The notes below the pieces were generated by a model, which had not been told where the DNA came from, ran no database searches, and worked only from the letters and a program-made list of their open reading frames with translations. DNA of 16,539 bases from an uncultured cyanobacterium (GTDB lineage Bacteria > Cyanobacteriota > Cyanobacteriia > Cyanobacteriales > Geitlerinemataceae): NCBI GenBank assembly GCA_937121005.1, contig CAKZKB010000638.1, positions 1 to 16,539 on the forward strand, read 5' to 3'. Each line of letters starts with the position of its first letter. Positions within the stretch are counted from its first letter, which is position 1. The translations under genes and the position numbers were made by a program. Positions 1 to 6,172 of this stretch are shown piece after piece.

Positions 1-2
1 GT

Positions 3-65
3 GCTGGTGGTGCTGGCGGTGCTGGCTGTGCTGGTGGCGCTGATGGTGCTGATGGTGCTGAATGA
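3..65 (+). CDS. Possible C-terminal tail of an upstream Gly/Ala-rich protein (partial)
   Basis: The third forward frame of the first 65 bases encodes a run of Ala-Gly-Gly triplets drifting to Ala-Asp-Gly, then Glu and a TGA stop at 63-65. The same DNA read in frame 1 gives an unlikely Val/Leu repeat, which can look like an N-terminal extension of the transposase that follows. A low-complexity Gly/Ala/Asp tail ending just before the next gene is the more natural reading. The rest of the gene is outside the window, so function cannot be judged. It could also be non-coding repeat DNA. Confidence 0.35.
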   Translation, partial: AGGAGGAGCAGGADGADGAE

Positions 66-93
66 ATATGAAGATTCAACGCGATCGCCTGCG

Positions 94-777
94 ATGAAAT
101 ACGATCCCAACAAACACCATCGCCGTTCCATTCGCCTGAAAGGATATGACTACTCCCAACCGGGGGCGTATTTTGTTACCATTTGCATTCGGGGAAATTT
201 GCCCCTTTTGGCAGAAATTCGCGATCGTCGAATCTATCCCAGCCTGCCCGGTCAAATGGTACGATCGATCTGGGAAGAATTACCGCGACACTATCCCGGT
301 GTGGAACTGGATGCGTTTGTATTGATGCCCGACCACATTCATGGAATTATTTGGCTAACAGGCGATCGAGCCCCCCGTAGGGGCAATTCCCCTGTGGTTG
401 CCCCCTTCAGGGGTGTTGACCCTATCTCCAAATTGAACGGTTCCTACCCAGCACATGGTAACAGCGTAGGCACGGAAAACAGGGCAGAAAACGGGGTAGG
501 CACAGGGGCGCTACCCCTACAGGTACGGAAGGGGATGGCGTTGGGAGATGTCGTTCATCGCTTTAAATCCCTCACCACCGCTAAATATCGACAAGGTGTG
601 AATCAATTGGGTTGGTTGCCATTCGATAAAAAATTTTGGCAGCGCAACTACTACGAACGCATTATTCGCACGGATGAATCTCTGGAACTGATTCGCGAGT
701 ACATCCTTAACAATCCTTTGGATTGGGAACGCGATCGCGAACATCGCAAATTGCATCATCCGATTCCCGACGTGTAG
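94..777 (+). CDS. REP-associated tyrosine transposase (RAYT, IS200/IS605-like Y1 family)
   Basis: Single-strand DNA transposase-like protein of 227 aa. RAYTs are single-copy relatives of IS200 TnpA thought to mobilise REP palindromes. The N-terminal signature has an Arg-rich start and a GAYFVTICIRG strand. The metal-binding HUH motif is H81-I-H83 in VLMPDHIHGIIW. After FKSLTTAKY comes FWQRNYYERIIR, where Y187 (or Y186) is the expected nucleophile, and then EYILNNPLDW, typical of the family end. The ATG at 94 is chosen because the frame upstream is a simple repeat. Residues ~91-146 form a loop between the HUH motif and the FKS segment, coded by DNA carrying two REP-like palindromes in opposite orientation. 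The TAG stop lies inside a third palindrome. The catalytic residues look intact. Confidence 0.88.
   Translation: MKYDPNKHHRRSIRLKGYDYSQPGAYFVTICIRGNLPLLAEIRDRRIYPSLPGQMVRSIWEELPRHYPGVELDAFVLMPDHIHGIIWLTGDRAPRRGNSPVVAPFRGVDPISKLNGSYPAHGNSVGTENRAENGVGTGALPLQVRKGMALGDVVHRFKSLTTAKYRQGVNQLGWLPFDKKFWQRNYYERIIRTDESLELIREYILNNPLDWERDREHRKLHHPIPDV
377..404 (+). repeat. REP-like palindrome, copy 1 (inside the RAYT gene)
   Basis: A 28-nt unit starting GTAGGGG. Its 7-bp stem GGGGCAA (380-386) pairs perfectly with TTGCCCC (398-404) around an 11-nt loop. It differs from the copy at 774-801 at one position only. It is translated in frame as residues ~95-104 of the transposase. Confidence 0.75.
493..520 (-). 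repeat. REP-like palindrome, copy 2 (inside the RAYT gene, inverted)
   Basis: Read on the minus strand this is also a 28-nt unit starting GTAGGGG and sharing the loop core CCCCTGTG with copy 1. The stem is GGGGTAG/CTACCCC instead of GGGGCAA/TTGCCCC. Both arms have changed together, so pairing is kept. It codes for residues ~134-143 of the transposase. Confidence 0.65.
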
Positions 778-801
778 GGGCAATCCCCCTGTGGTTGCCC
801 C
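774..801 (+). repeat. REP-like palindrome, copy 3 (overlaps the RAYT stop codon)
   Basis: A 28-nt unit with one mismatch to copy 1 and the same GGGGCAA/TTGCCCC stem (777-783 with 795-801). The TAG in its leading GTAGGGG is the stop codon of the transposase. Placement next to the RAYT gene is what the RAYT/REP model predicts. Confidence 0.75.
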
Positions 802-902
802 ATACCGACGATCGCCCTTGCTATTGCGCGAGCTCGTTGCCGAATTGTTCCCCACCCTCGAATAATGCTAAAGTGAAACAGCAGCGATCGCGGGGGACAC
901 AA

Positions 903-1754
903 ATGTTTGACATTGCCGTTCGAGACGATAAATATCGCACCTACATCCTCACCGATACTACTCACTCGGCGAGTATGGAAATTGTACCCGATCGCGGCGG
1001 TATCGTGACGCGCTGGCAGGTCGGCGATCGCCAAGTTCTCTATTTCGATGCCGATCGCTTTGCCGATCCCAGTAAAAGCGTGCGCGGCGGCATCCCGATT
1101 TTGTTTCCCATTTGTGGCGATTTGCCCGATAATACTTATACCCTCGACGGGCAATCTTACCCACTTCCCCGACATGGTTTCGCTCGCGATTTACCCTGGG
1201 AAGTGACGCAGCAAGATAAAGACAATGGCAGTTTGACGCTGGTACTCAACAGCAGCGATCGCACTCGCCAAGCGTATCCCTTTGATTTTCAACTACAATT
1301 TACCTACCAACTGCGGCAAAACAGTTTAGAAATTCGCCAAGCGGTAACGAATCAGTCTCAAAAACCGATGCCGTTTTCTCTCGGTTTGCATCCCTATTTC
1401 CCGGTTGCGGACAAATCTAAATTACAAATTGATATCCCCGGAAACGAATATCTCGACCAAACTAACGGCACGATGCACCCCTTCGCGGGAGACTTCGACT
1501 TCAACCGCGACGAAATTGATGTCGCCTTTGCCAACATCGATCGCAACTCCGCTAGCGCCACCGACGGCGAGACGCAATTGCTGCTAGAGTACGATAACCC
1601 CTACTCGGTGCTGGTATTCTGGACGGTGAAGGGTCAGGACTACTACTGTCTCGAACCCTGGAGCGCCCTGCGAAATGCCCTAAATACGGGCGATCGGCTG
1701 GTACAATTGCCGCCGGGAGAGACGTTTGAAACTTGGGTACGGCTGACGACCTAA
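903..1754 (+). CDS. Aldose 1-epimerase (galactose mutarotase-like) family protein
   Basis: A 283-aa cytosolic protein of the GalM / glucose-6-phosphate 1-epimerase fold, which interconverts alpha and beta anomers of sugars or sugar phosphates. The family layout is visible: RGGIPILFPICG (61-72), PRHGFARDLPW (89-99) with H91 as likely first catalytic His, FSLGLHPYF (158-166) with H163, and CLEPWSALRNALNTGD (249-264) with E251 as the likely catalytic base. The ATG at 903 is used because the frame upstream is unlike any family member; a GGGGGA stretch lies just ahead of it. A weak TTGTTC (845-850), 18-bp spacer and TAAAGT (869-874) may be its promoter. Whether the substrate is a free hexose or a phosphorylated sugar cannot be read from sequence. 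It stands alone, between the transposase and a tRNA. Confidence 0.9.
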   Translation: MFDIAVRDDKYRTYILTDTTHSASMEIVPDRGGIVTRWQVGDRQVLYFDADRFADPSKSVRGGIPILFPICGDLPDNTYTLDGQSYPLPRHGFARDLPWEVTQQDKDNGSLTLVLNSSDRTRQAYPFDFQLQFTYQLRQNSLEIRQAVTNQSQKPMPFSLGLHPYFPVADKSKLQIDIPGNEYLDQTNGTMHPFAGDFDFNRDEIDVAFANIDRNSASATDGETQLLLEYDNPYSVLVFWTVKGQDYYCLEPWSALRNALNTGDRLVQLPPGETFETWVRLTT

Positions 1755-1804
1755 AAGATTGCCCAACTTTTTTTGAGAACATCCTTCCCTTTTCGCGATC
1801 GGGG

Positions 1805-1813
1805 TGCTATATT
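1805..1813 (+). promoter_or_regulatory. Extended -10 promoter element of tRNA-Lys
   Basis: TGCTATATT has the TGn extension and a -10 hexamer (1808-1813). It lies 32 nt ahead of the tRNA 5' end, on the same strand. No good -35 is seen at 16-18 bp, as is common with extended -10 promoters. Very similar GTGCTA(T/G)AAT strings occur at 7407 and 12672. Confidence 0.45.
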
Positions 1814-1845
1814 AGGAAAGGTGCGTTTCGAGCCACCATCCCATC

Positions 1846-1917
1846 GGGTCGCTAACTCAACGGTAGAGTACTCGGCTTTTAACCGATTAGTTCCGGGTTC
1901 GAATCCCGGGCGACCCA
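1846..1917 (+). tRNA. tRNA-Lys (anticodon TTT)
   Basis: A complete 72-nt cloverleaf. The acceptor arms GGGTCGC (1846-1852) and GCGACCC (1910-1916) pair perfectly, followed by discriminator A1917. The D stem is ACTC/GAGT. The anticodon loop is CTTTTAA (1876-1882) with TTT at 1878-1880. The T arm is CCGGG-TTCGAAT-CCCGG. The outermost anticodon-stem pair is a C/T mismatch. CCA is not encoded, so it must be added after transcription. The gene stands alone and decodes AAA/AAG. Confidence 0.97.
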
Positions 1918-1920
1918 TAA

Positions 1921-1948
1921 AAAGCCTGGTGCGTGTTTGTTGGGCTTT
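1921..1948 (+). terminator. Possible terminator hairpin after tRNA-Lys
   Basis: AAAGCC (1921-1926) pairs with GGCTTT (1943-1948) across a 16-nt loop, starting 3 nt after the tRNA. The position suits a terminator, but the loop is long and there is no real T run after the stem, so the call is weak. Confidence 0.25.
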
Positions 1949-1984
1949 ATGGTTCAACCCAACCTATAGTAAGTTGTTCGGGCA

Positions 1985-2022
1985 GGCTAGAACTCCCCAT
2001 CTTGAGAGGGGGAGATACAGCC
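1985..2022 (+). other. Unassigned two-part hairpin between tRNA-Lys and the TA-like genes
   Basis: GGCT (1985-1988) pairs with AGCC (2019-2022), and CTCCCC (1993-1998) with GGGGAG (2009-2014), giving an outer stem, a 4x4 internal loop, an inner 6-bp stem and a 10-nt loop. No gene covers it. It may be a remnant transposon end (IS200/IS605 right ends carry such hairpins) or a small RNA fold; neither is shown. Nothing else is recognised in 1949-2093. Confidence 0.35.
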
Positions 2023-2093
2023 GACTCGAGTAGCTTTAGCCACGTCGAGCGATCGGCATCACTTTTGTGTGACAATAAACTAGAGGTATTGCT

Positions 2094-2121
2094 CATTGTT
2101 CATTGTTCATTGTTCATTGAT
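2094..2121 (+). repeat. Heptamer tandem repeat CATTGTT x4, touching a start codon
   Basis: Three exact CATTGTT units (2094, 2101, 2108) and one CATTGAT unit (2115-2121) run directly into the ATG at 2122. They take the place where a ribosome binding site would be. Heptameric short tandem repeats of this kind are known from cyanobacterial genomes. Confidence 0.85.
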
Positions 2122-2370
2122 ATGACTCAAGCCATCGCCACCCAACATCCCTTAATCGAAAAATTCGAGAACCTAACGCCGCAACAGCAGCAAACTGTAT
2201 TAGATTTTGTGGCATTCTTAGAAAGTCAAAATCAGGAAACTACAGACGATCGACCGGAAACTGAGCCGATCTCGGCCTACGAAGCGGCGAAAGAATTTGC
2301 AGGCTGCGTCGATGGCGGGCCGGGAGACTTATCCACAAATAAAAAATACTTAGAAGGGATCGGTCATTAA
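2122..2370 (+). CDS. Small antitoxin-like protein (DUF2281 type)
   Basis: An 82-aa soluble protein. Residues ~10-37, with LIEKFENLTPQQQQTVLDFV and then AFLES, match the helical core of DUF2281 proteins, which in cyanobacteria commonly sit just upstream of PIN-domain toxins as the presumed antitoxin. The middle is acidic, and the C-terminal half carries SAYEAAKEFAGCVDGGPGDL, a pattern often seen in VapB-like antitoxins of this phylum. The TAA stop (2368-2370) abuts the ATG of the toxin remnant at 2371, a coupled layout typical of type II toxin-antitoxin pairs. No Shine-Dalgarno is seen: the start is preceded by four heptamer repeats. The gene looks intact although its partner does not, so it may now be an orphan antitoxin. 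Assignment is by pattern only. Confidence 0.7.
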   Translation: MTQAIATQHPLIEKFENLTPQQQQTVLDFVAFLESQNQETTDDRPETEPISAYEAAKEFAGCVDGGPGDLSTNKKYLEGIGH

Positions 2371-2610
2371 ATGAGGCAGAATGTTATTTTAGATACCGGC
2401 CCTTTAGTTGCATTTGTCAATCGTCGCGAAACTGCCCATCAATGGGCGATCGAGCAATGGAATACCATCGAACTTCCTTTTTTGACCTGCGAAGCCGTCA
2501 TTACGGAAGCGTGTTTTTTGCTCAAGAAGGACAGATTCGAGTCTTGTTTGACTATAAGCGAGAAACCGGGTTTCTTGCTTGTGGGCGGGCGAAGCATTCA
2601 CCCTGTTTAG
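2371..2610 (+). pseudogene. Truncated PIN-domain (VapC-like) toxin
   Basis: The frame starts as a normal PIN ribonuclease: VILDTGPLVAFVNR with D8, then LTCEAVITEACFLL with E46, both expected metal-binding acidic residues. After about residue 53 the similarity stops and the frame runs into repeat DNA, ending at 79 aa, whereas PIN toxins are usually ~130-145 aa. The lost part would include the third and fourth acidic residues and the C-terminal helices, so RNase activity is unlikely. The other two forward frames downstream do not continue the PIN fold, so this is loss or replacement and not a simple frameshift. The break lies by the repeat core at ~2538-2575 and the palindrome at 2587-2653. Confidence 0.75.
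2538..2575 (+). repeat. Partial copy of the 107-bp element (core only)
   Basis: It starts with CGAGTCTTGT (2538-2547), identical to 7489-7498 in the full copy. It continues through a GACTATAAGCGAG-like segment to the palindrome AGAAACC-G-GGTTTCT (2561-2575). The outer TTCAGGT/ACCTGAA ends found in the two full copies are missing. It is fused in frame to the PIN remnant. Confidence 0.7.
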
Positions 2611-2653
2611 TTATCGGTAGAATCGTTCGTTAACTTGTGCGAATGCTTAGCCC
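2587..2653 (+). repeat. Imperfect palindromic repeat (13-nt arms)
   Basis: GGGCGAAGCATTC (2587-2599) and GAATGCTTAGCCC (2641-2653) are inverted copies with one mismatch, around a 41-nt spacer. Arms of the GGGCGAAGCATTC type are common in dispersed cyanobacterial repeats. It covers the end of the PIN remnant (stop at 2608-2610) and ends 31 nt before the purL -10. Confidence 0.6.
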
Positions 2654-2683
2654 CTACAAATACCGTAACTGTTCTACCGGATC

Positions 2684-2692
2684 TGATATAAT
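2684..2692 (+). promoter_or_regulatory. Extended -10 promoter element of purL
   Basis: TGATATAAT combines a TGn extension with a consensus TATAAT (2687-2692). It lies 67 nt ahead of the purL ATG on the same strand. No consensus -35 is evident at 17 bp. A repeat palindrome ends at 2653, leaving little room for upstream operators. Confidence 0.55.
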
Positions 2693-2759
2693 CCTAACAC
2701 CTAATCGCGATCGCATTCCAAAAACCGATACAATACTTGTGAAGCGATCGCCCCCTACC

Positions 2760-5108
2760 ATGTCTACTGTATCTGCATCTCCCTTTTCCCCCGAAGAAAT
2801 TGCCGCCGAGGGCATTAAACCGGACGAATATGAAGAAATTGTAAAGCGACTGGGCCGCCATCCCAACAAAGCCGAACTGGGAATGTTCGGGGTCATGTGG
2901 TCGGAACATTGCTGTTATAAAAACTCTCGCCCCCTATTAAAACAGTTTCCCACAACAGGCAAGCGAATTTTAGTCGGCCCTGGAGAAAATGCGGGAGTTG
3001 TAGACTTTGGCGATGGCTTGCAACTGGCATTCAAAATTGAGTCGCACAACCACCCATCGGCCATCGAACCCTTCCAAGGTGCAGCCACAGGAGTTGGGGG
3101 TATTCTTCGCGATATTTTTACCATGGGGGCGCGGCCGATCGCAGTCTTAAACTCTTTGCGTTTCGGGTCGTTAGACGATGAGAAAACGCGCCGCATCTTT
3201 GCCGGGGTCGTAGAAGGAATTGCCCATTACGGTAACTGTTTTGGCGTTCCCACCGTTGGCGGCGAGGTGTACTTCGATCGCGCTTACTCTGGAAATCCCC
3301 TCGTCAACGCCATGGCAATTGGTTTAATGGAGACGAAAGAAATTGTCAAATCCGGTGCGTCTGGAATTGGCAACCCCGTATTGTACGTGGGGTCTACAAC
3401 TGGACGCGATGGTATGGGTGGAGCCAGTTTTGCCAGTGCGGAATTGAGCGAAGAATCGGCAGACGATCGTCCGGCGGTGCAAGTGGGAGATCCCTATTTA
3501 GAAAAATGCCTCGTCGAAGCCTGTTTGGAAGCCTTTCAAACGGGGTTTGTTGTCGCAGCACAAGACATGGGTGCGGCGGGGATTACCTGTTCGACGGCGG
3601 AAATGGCGGCGAAAGGTGGCGTAGGGATTGACCTGGATCTCGACAAGATTCCCGTGCGCGAGACGGGCATGGTTCCCTACGAATATTTGCTGTCCGAGTC
3701 TCAAGAACGGATGCTATTTGTCATCGAAAAGGGCAAAGAAGCGCAACTCATCGAAATTTTTAAACGCTGGAACCTGCAAGCCGTTGTTGCCGGGACGGTT
3801 ATCGAAGAGGCGATCGTCCGCATTCGCTTTCAAGGTAGCATTGCGGCCGAAATTCCGGCTTTGGCACTAGCTGAAAATACACCCATATACGATCGCGAAA
3901 TTCTCCCAGAACCGCCCGACTACGCCCGAACTGCTTGGAAATGGACGGAGGACGAGTTACCGGGTTGCAGTCAAAACGGCATCGAAATTGCTGGCAAACA
4001 TTGCAGTTGGAATGATATCCTGTTGCAGTTGTTGGATACGCCGACGATCGCGTCTAAAAAATGGGTCTACCGTCAGTACGACCATCAAGTCCAAAATAAC
4101 ACGCTTGTCGTTCCTGGAGATGGCGATGCGGCTGTTGTTCGCTTGCGTCCGACTGAAAAATCAGCCTTCAAAGTTGCAAATGCTAATAAAGGCGTAGCGG
4201 CAACCGTTGACTGCAATTCTCGTTACGTCTATCTCGATCCGTTTGAAGGTGCGAAAGCCGTTGTTGCCGAAGCAGCGCGGAATTTAAGCTGTGTGGGAGC
4301 CGAACCTGTTGCAGTGACGGATAACCTCAATTTTGGCTCGCCAGAAAAAGCGATCGGTTATTGGCAGTTGGCTTCGGCCTGCAAAGGATTGGCGCTTGCC
4401 TGTAAAGAATTCGAGACTCCGGTGACGGGGGGAAATGTTTCGTTATATAATGAAACGATAGATGATAAGGGAAATCCTACACCTATTTATCCGACTCCCG
4501 TTGTCGGAATGGTAGGCATTGTTGAAGATGTAAACTCGGTTTGCGATCGCGCTTGGAAGCAAGCCGGCGATACCATTTATTTACTCGGTCAACCGACGGA
4601 TCCCGACACCGCAGAGGTAACGTTAGGTGCGTCAGAATATCTAGTTGCAATTCACAATACGATCGCCGGGAAACCACCTCGCATCAACTTCGAGTTAGAA
4701 CGCAACGTGCAAGCCGTTTGTCGGGAGGGAATTCGTCGCGGTTGGGTGCGATCGGCACACGATTCCTCTGAAGGTGGACTTGCGATCGCGATCGCTGAAT
4801 GCTGTATTAGCAGCAACCGAGGCGCTCAGATCCAGCTACCTGAAACTCTATCGCGTCTCGACACTGTTTTATTTGCCGAAGGTGGAGCGCGAATTGTTGT
4901 TTCTGTGGCGGCTGAAAATATCACCGCTTGGGAAAGTTACCTGCAAGAACATCTTTCTAAAAACTGGCAAAAACTGGGAACGGTGGGAGAAACTAACGCA
5001 TCTTTGCAAATCGAGATGGCAAACCATGGGGGTTTAATCGATCTGAGCGTCGATCGCCTCCAAGACACTTACGACAGTGCCATCGAACGGCGCATTTCCA
5101 TGTCGTAG
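2760..5108 (+). CDS. purL: Phosphoribosylformylglycinamidine synthase subunit PurL
   Basis: The 782-aa large subunit of FGAM synthase. It converts FGAR to FGAM using ATP and ammonia supplied by PurQ, step 4 of purine synthesis in the cytosol. The length fits the small-type PurL that works with separate PurQ and PurS, not the ~1300-aa fused enzyme. Visible signatures are MFGVMWSEHCCYKNSRPLL (from residue 42) with catalytic H50, KIESHNHPSAIEPFQGAATG (92-111), GILRDIFTMGARPIAVLNSL, DMGAAGITCSTAEMAAKGG, TGGNVSLYNET and SAHDSSEGGLAIAIAE. The ATG at 2760 gives the usual N-terminus (FSPEEIAAEGIKPDEYEEI). No Shine-Dalgarno is seen; the -10 at 2684-2692 probably serves it. PurQ is encoded 1 kb away on the other strand, so the two subunits are not in one operon here. 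Confidence 0.98.
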   Translation: MSTVSASPFSPEEIAAEGIKPDEYEEIVKRLGRHPNKAELGMFGVMWSEHCCYKNSRPLLKQFPTTGKRILVGPGENAGVVDFGDGLQLAFKIESHNHPSAIEPFQGAATGVGGILRDIFTMGARPIAVLNSLRFGSLDDEKTRRIFAGVVEGIAHYGNCFGVPTVGGEVYFDRAYSGNPLVNAMAIGLMETKEIVKSGASGIGNPVLYVGSTTGRDGMGGASFASAELSEESADDRPAVQVGDPYLEKCLVEACLEAFQTGFVVAAQDMGAAGITCSTAEMAAKGGVGIDLDLDKIPVRETGMVPYEYLLSESQERMLFVIEKGKEAQLIEIFKRWNLQAVVAGTVIEEAIVRIRFQGSIAAEIPALALAENTPIYDREILPEPPDYARTAWKWTEDELPGCSQNGIEIAGKHCSWNDILLQLLDTPTIASKKWVYRQYDHQVQNNTLVVPGDGDAAVVRLRPTEKSAFKVANANKGVAATVDCNSRYVYLDPFEGAKAVVAEAARNLSCVGAEPVAVTDNLNFGSPEKAIGYWQLASACKGLALACKEFETPVTGGNVSLYNETIDDKGNPTPIYPTPVVGMVGIVEDVNSVCDRAWKQAGDTIYLLGQPTDPDTAEVTLGASEYLVAIHNTIAGKPPRINFELERNVQAVCREGIRRGWVRSAHDSSEGGLAIAIAECCISSNRGAQIQLPETLSRLDTVLFAEGGARIVVSVAAENITAWESYLQEHLSKNWQKLGTVGETNASLQIEMANHGGLIDLSVDRLQDTYDSAIERRISMS

Positions 5109-5222
5109 TCCAGTTCTCAAACTGTCCGTAGGGAGGGAGTGAGTTGAAAAAGCGGCACAGTACGAAGTAGCACGACAGTCCATCTTGCTACAATTTTTAC
5201 TATGGATTCAGGAAAAATGCTG

Positions 5223-5642
5223 ATGAAAATCTTTACATCCTGTGCTTGTAGCGGTTTGTTCGCGTTGCTTCTATCGACTAGCGCGATCGCCGAACCCACT
5301 CGCTTGGCACTCAACCCCGGTTTTAGACCCGATCCCACCGAAGAAAGCGGACGATCTGGCGGTACGATCGCCTCCGAATGCGGCAATATTGCCGAAGAAG
5401 CGAACTACGAACTGACCCTCGATCTCGCCTTCGACTACTTACGAATTAGCGCCGTTGCTGGAGGGGACATTACGCTTTATCTGGAATATCCAGACGGTCG
5501 CAAAGAATGTTATGATGATGAGATCGACGGTCAGCTACCGGAAGTAGCGGGGCCGTTCTCCGCCGGAACCTACCAAATTTGGATCGGCGATCGGGGAAAT
5601 TCTACTGAGTATCGACTCTACTTTACCGAAATGCCTCGCTAG
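5223..5642 (+). CDS. Small exported protein with a PPC-like beta-sandwich, paralog A
   Basis: A 139-aa protein with a likely Sec signal peptide: MK, hydrophobic GLFALLLSTSAIA, then cleavage near residue 23/24. The ATG at 5223 is preferred over 5202 and 5217 because AGGA (5210-5213) sits 9 nt upstream and the peptide then starts with a normal charged n-region. The mature part has NPGFRPDPTEESGRSGG (31-47), C53, LAFDYLRI (68-75), C96-YDDEID and FSAGTYQIWIGD (112-123). The last third reads like the bacterial pre-peptidase C-terminal (PPC) fold (FDYLRI, DITLYLEYPDG, GTYQIWIG). C53 and C96 are both kept in the next gene and may form a disulfide. No catalytic motif is seen. Function unknown; periplasmic or surface binding is a guess. 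Confidence 0.8.
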   Translation: MKIFTSCACSGLFALLLSTSAIAEPTRLALNPGFRPDPTEESGRSGGTIASECGNIAEEANYELTLDLAFDYLRISAVAGGDITLYLEYPDGRKECYDDEIDGQLPEVAGPFSAGTYQIWIGDRGNSTEYRLYFTEMPR

Positions 5643-5692
5643 CCATTTGTGGGATCGCATCTTGACCTGACGAAACCCTCGCTATTGCGCTT

Positions 5693-6172
5693 ATGAATGC
5701 CATCGGAACTTCCATTTTCAGCCTCGCTTCGATCGGCCTCGGATCTGCGACGATCGCGTCTACTACCGTAGCCATTCCTGTTACCCAGCCGGACTTACAT
5801 TTAGCCCAGTACGAAGACTTTACTTTGTGGCCCGGATTTTCCCCCGATCCCCAACAAGGAAGCGGGCGATCGGGAGGGTTCAATTTTACTGAGGACTGCG
5901 GCTATATTGATACCGCCCCCGACCATCAACTGACCCTACGAAGTGCGTTCGACTACTTACGAATTTACGTCGATGCCGATATGGACGTAACTTTGTTTAT
6001 TGAAACGCCGAATGGCGATCGTACCTGTTACGATAACGAAATCGACGATATGCTGCCCGAAGCAGCCGGACGCTTCGAGCCTGGAACCTACAAACTCTGG
6101 ATCGGCCATCCCAGCCCAGAGGACGATGCGGACTACCGAATTTTCATTACCCAACAACGCGACAATAACTAA
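5693..6172 (+). CDS. Small exported protein with a PPC-like beta-sandwich, paralog B
   Basis: A 159-aa tandem paralog of the preceding gene, 50 nt downstream. Shared blocks are PGFxPDP and SGRSGG (47-62), LTLxxAFDYLRI (80-91), DVTLFIETPNG (98-108), C112-YDNEID, LPEAAGRF and GTYKLWIG (131-138). Cys69 and Cys112 match those of paralog A. The N-terminus (about residues 1-39) is Ser/Ala/Ile-rich and looks exported, with possible cleavage after HLAQ, but it has no Lys or Arg. An in-frame stop (5663-5665) with no other ATG leaves no better start. The C-terminus is acidic around PEDDADYRIF. The TAA stop overlaps the end of purQ on the other strand by 4 nt. Function unknown. Confidence 0.78.
   Translation: MNAIGTSIFSLASIGLGSATIASTTVAIPVTQPDLHLAQYEDFTLWPGFSPDPQQGSGRSGGFNFTEDCGYIDTAPDHQLTLRSAFDYLRIYVDADMDVTLFIETPNGDRTCYDNEIDDMLPEAAGRFEPGTYKLWIGHPSPEDDADYRIFITQQRDNN

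Noticed and set aside
517..1175. Minus-strand open frames over the end of the RAYT and the start of the epimerase gene
   Set aside because: They are antisense to genes with clear family motifs; the composition is that of a shadow frame.
1773..2033. Open frame across tRNA-Lys
   Set aside because: It covers a perfect tRNA gene and repeat DNA; the translated sequence has no protein-like character.
2094..2121. Possible CRISPR-like repeat
   Set aside because: The units are 7 nt with no spacers. No array with repeats of 25-37 nt and regular spacers was seen anywhere in the window.
5111..5124. CAGTT/AACTG hairpin as a purL terminator
   Set aside because: The stem is only 5 bp and no T run follows, so it is too weak to call.
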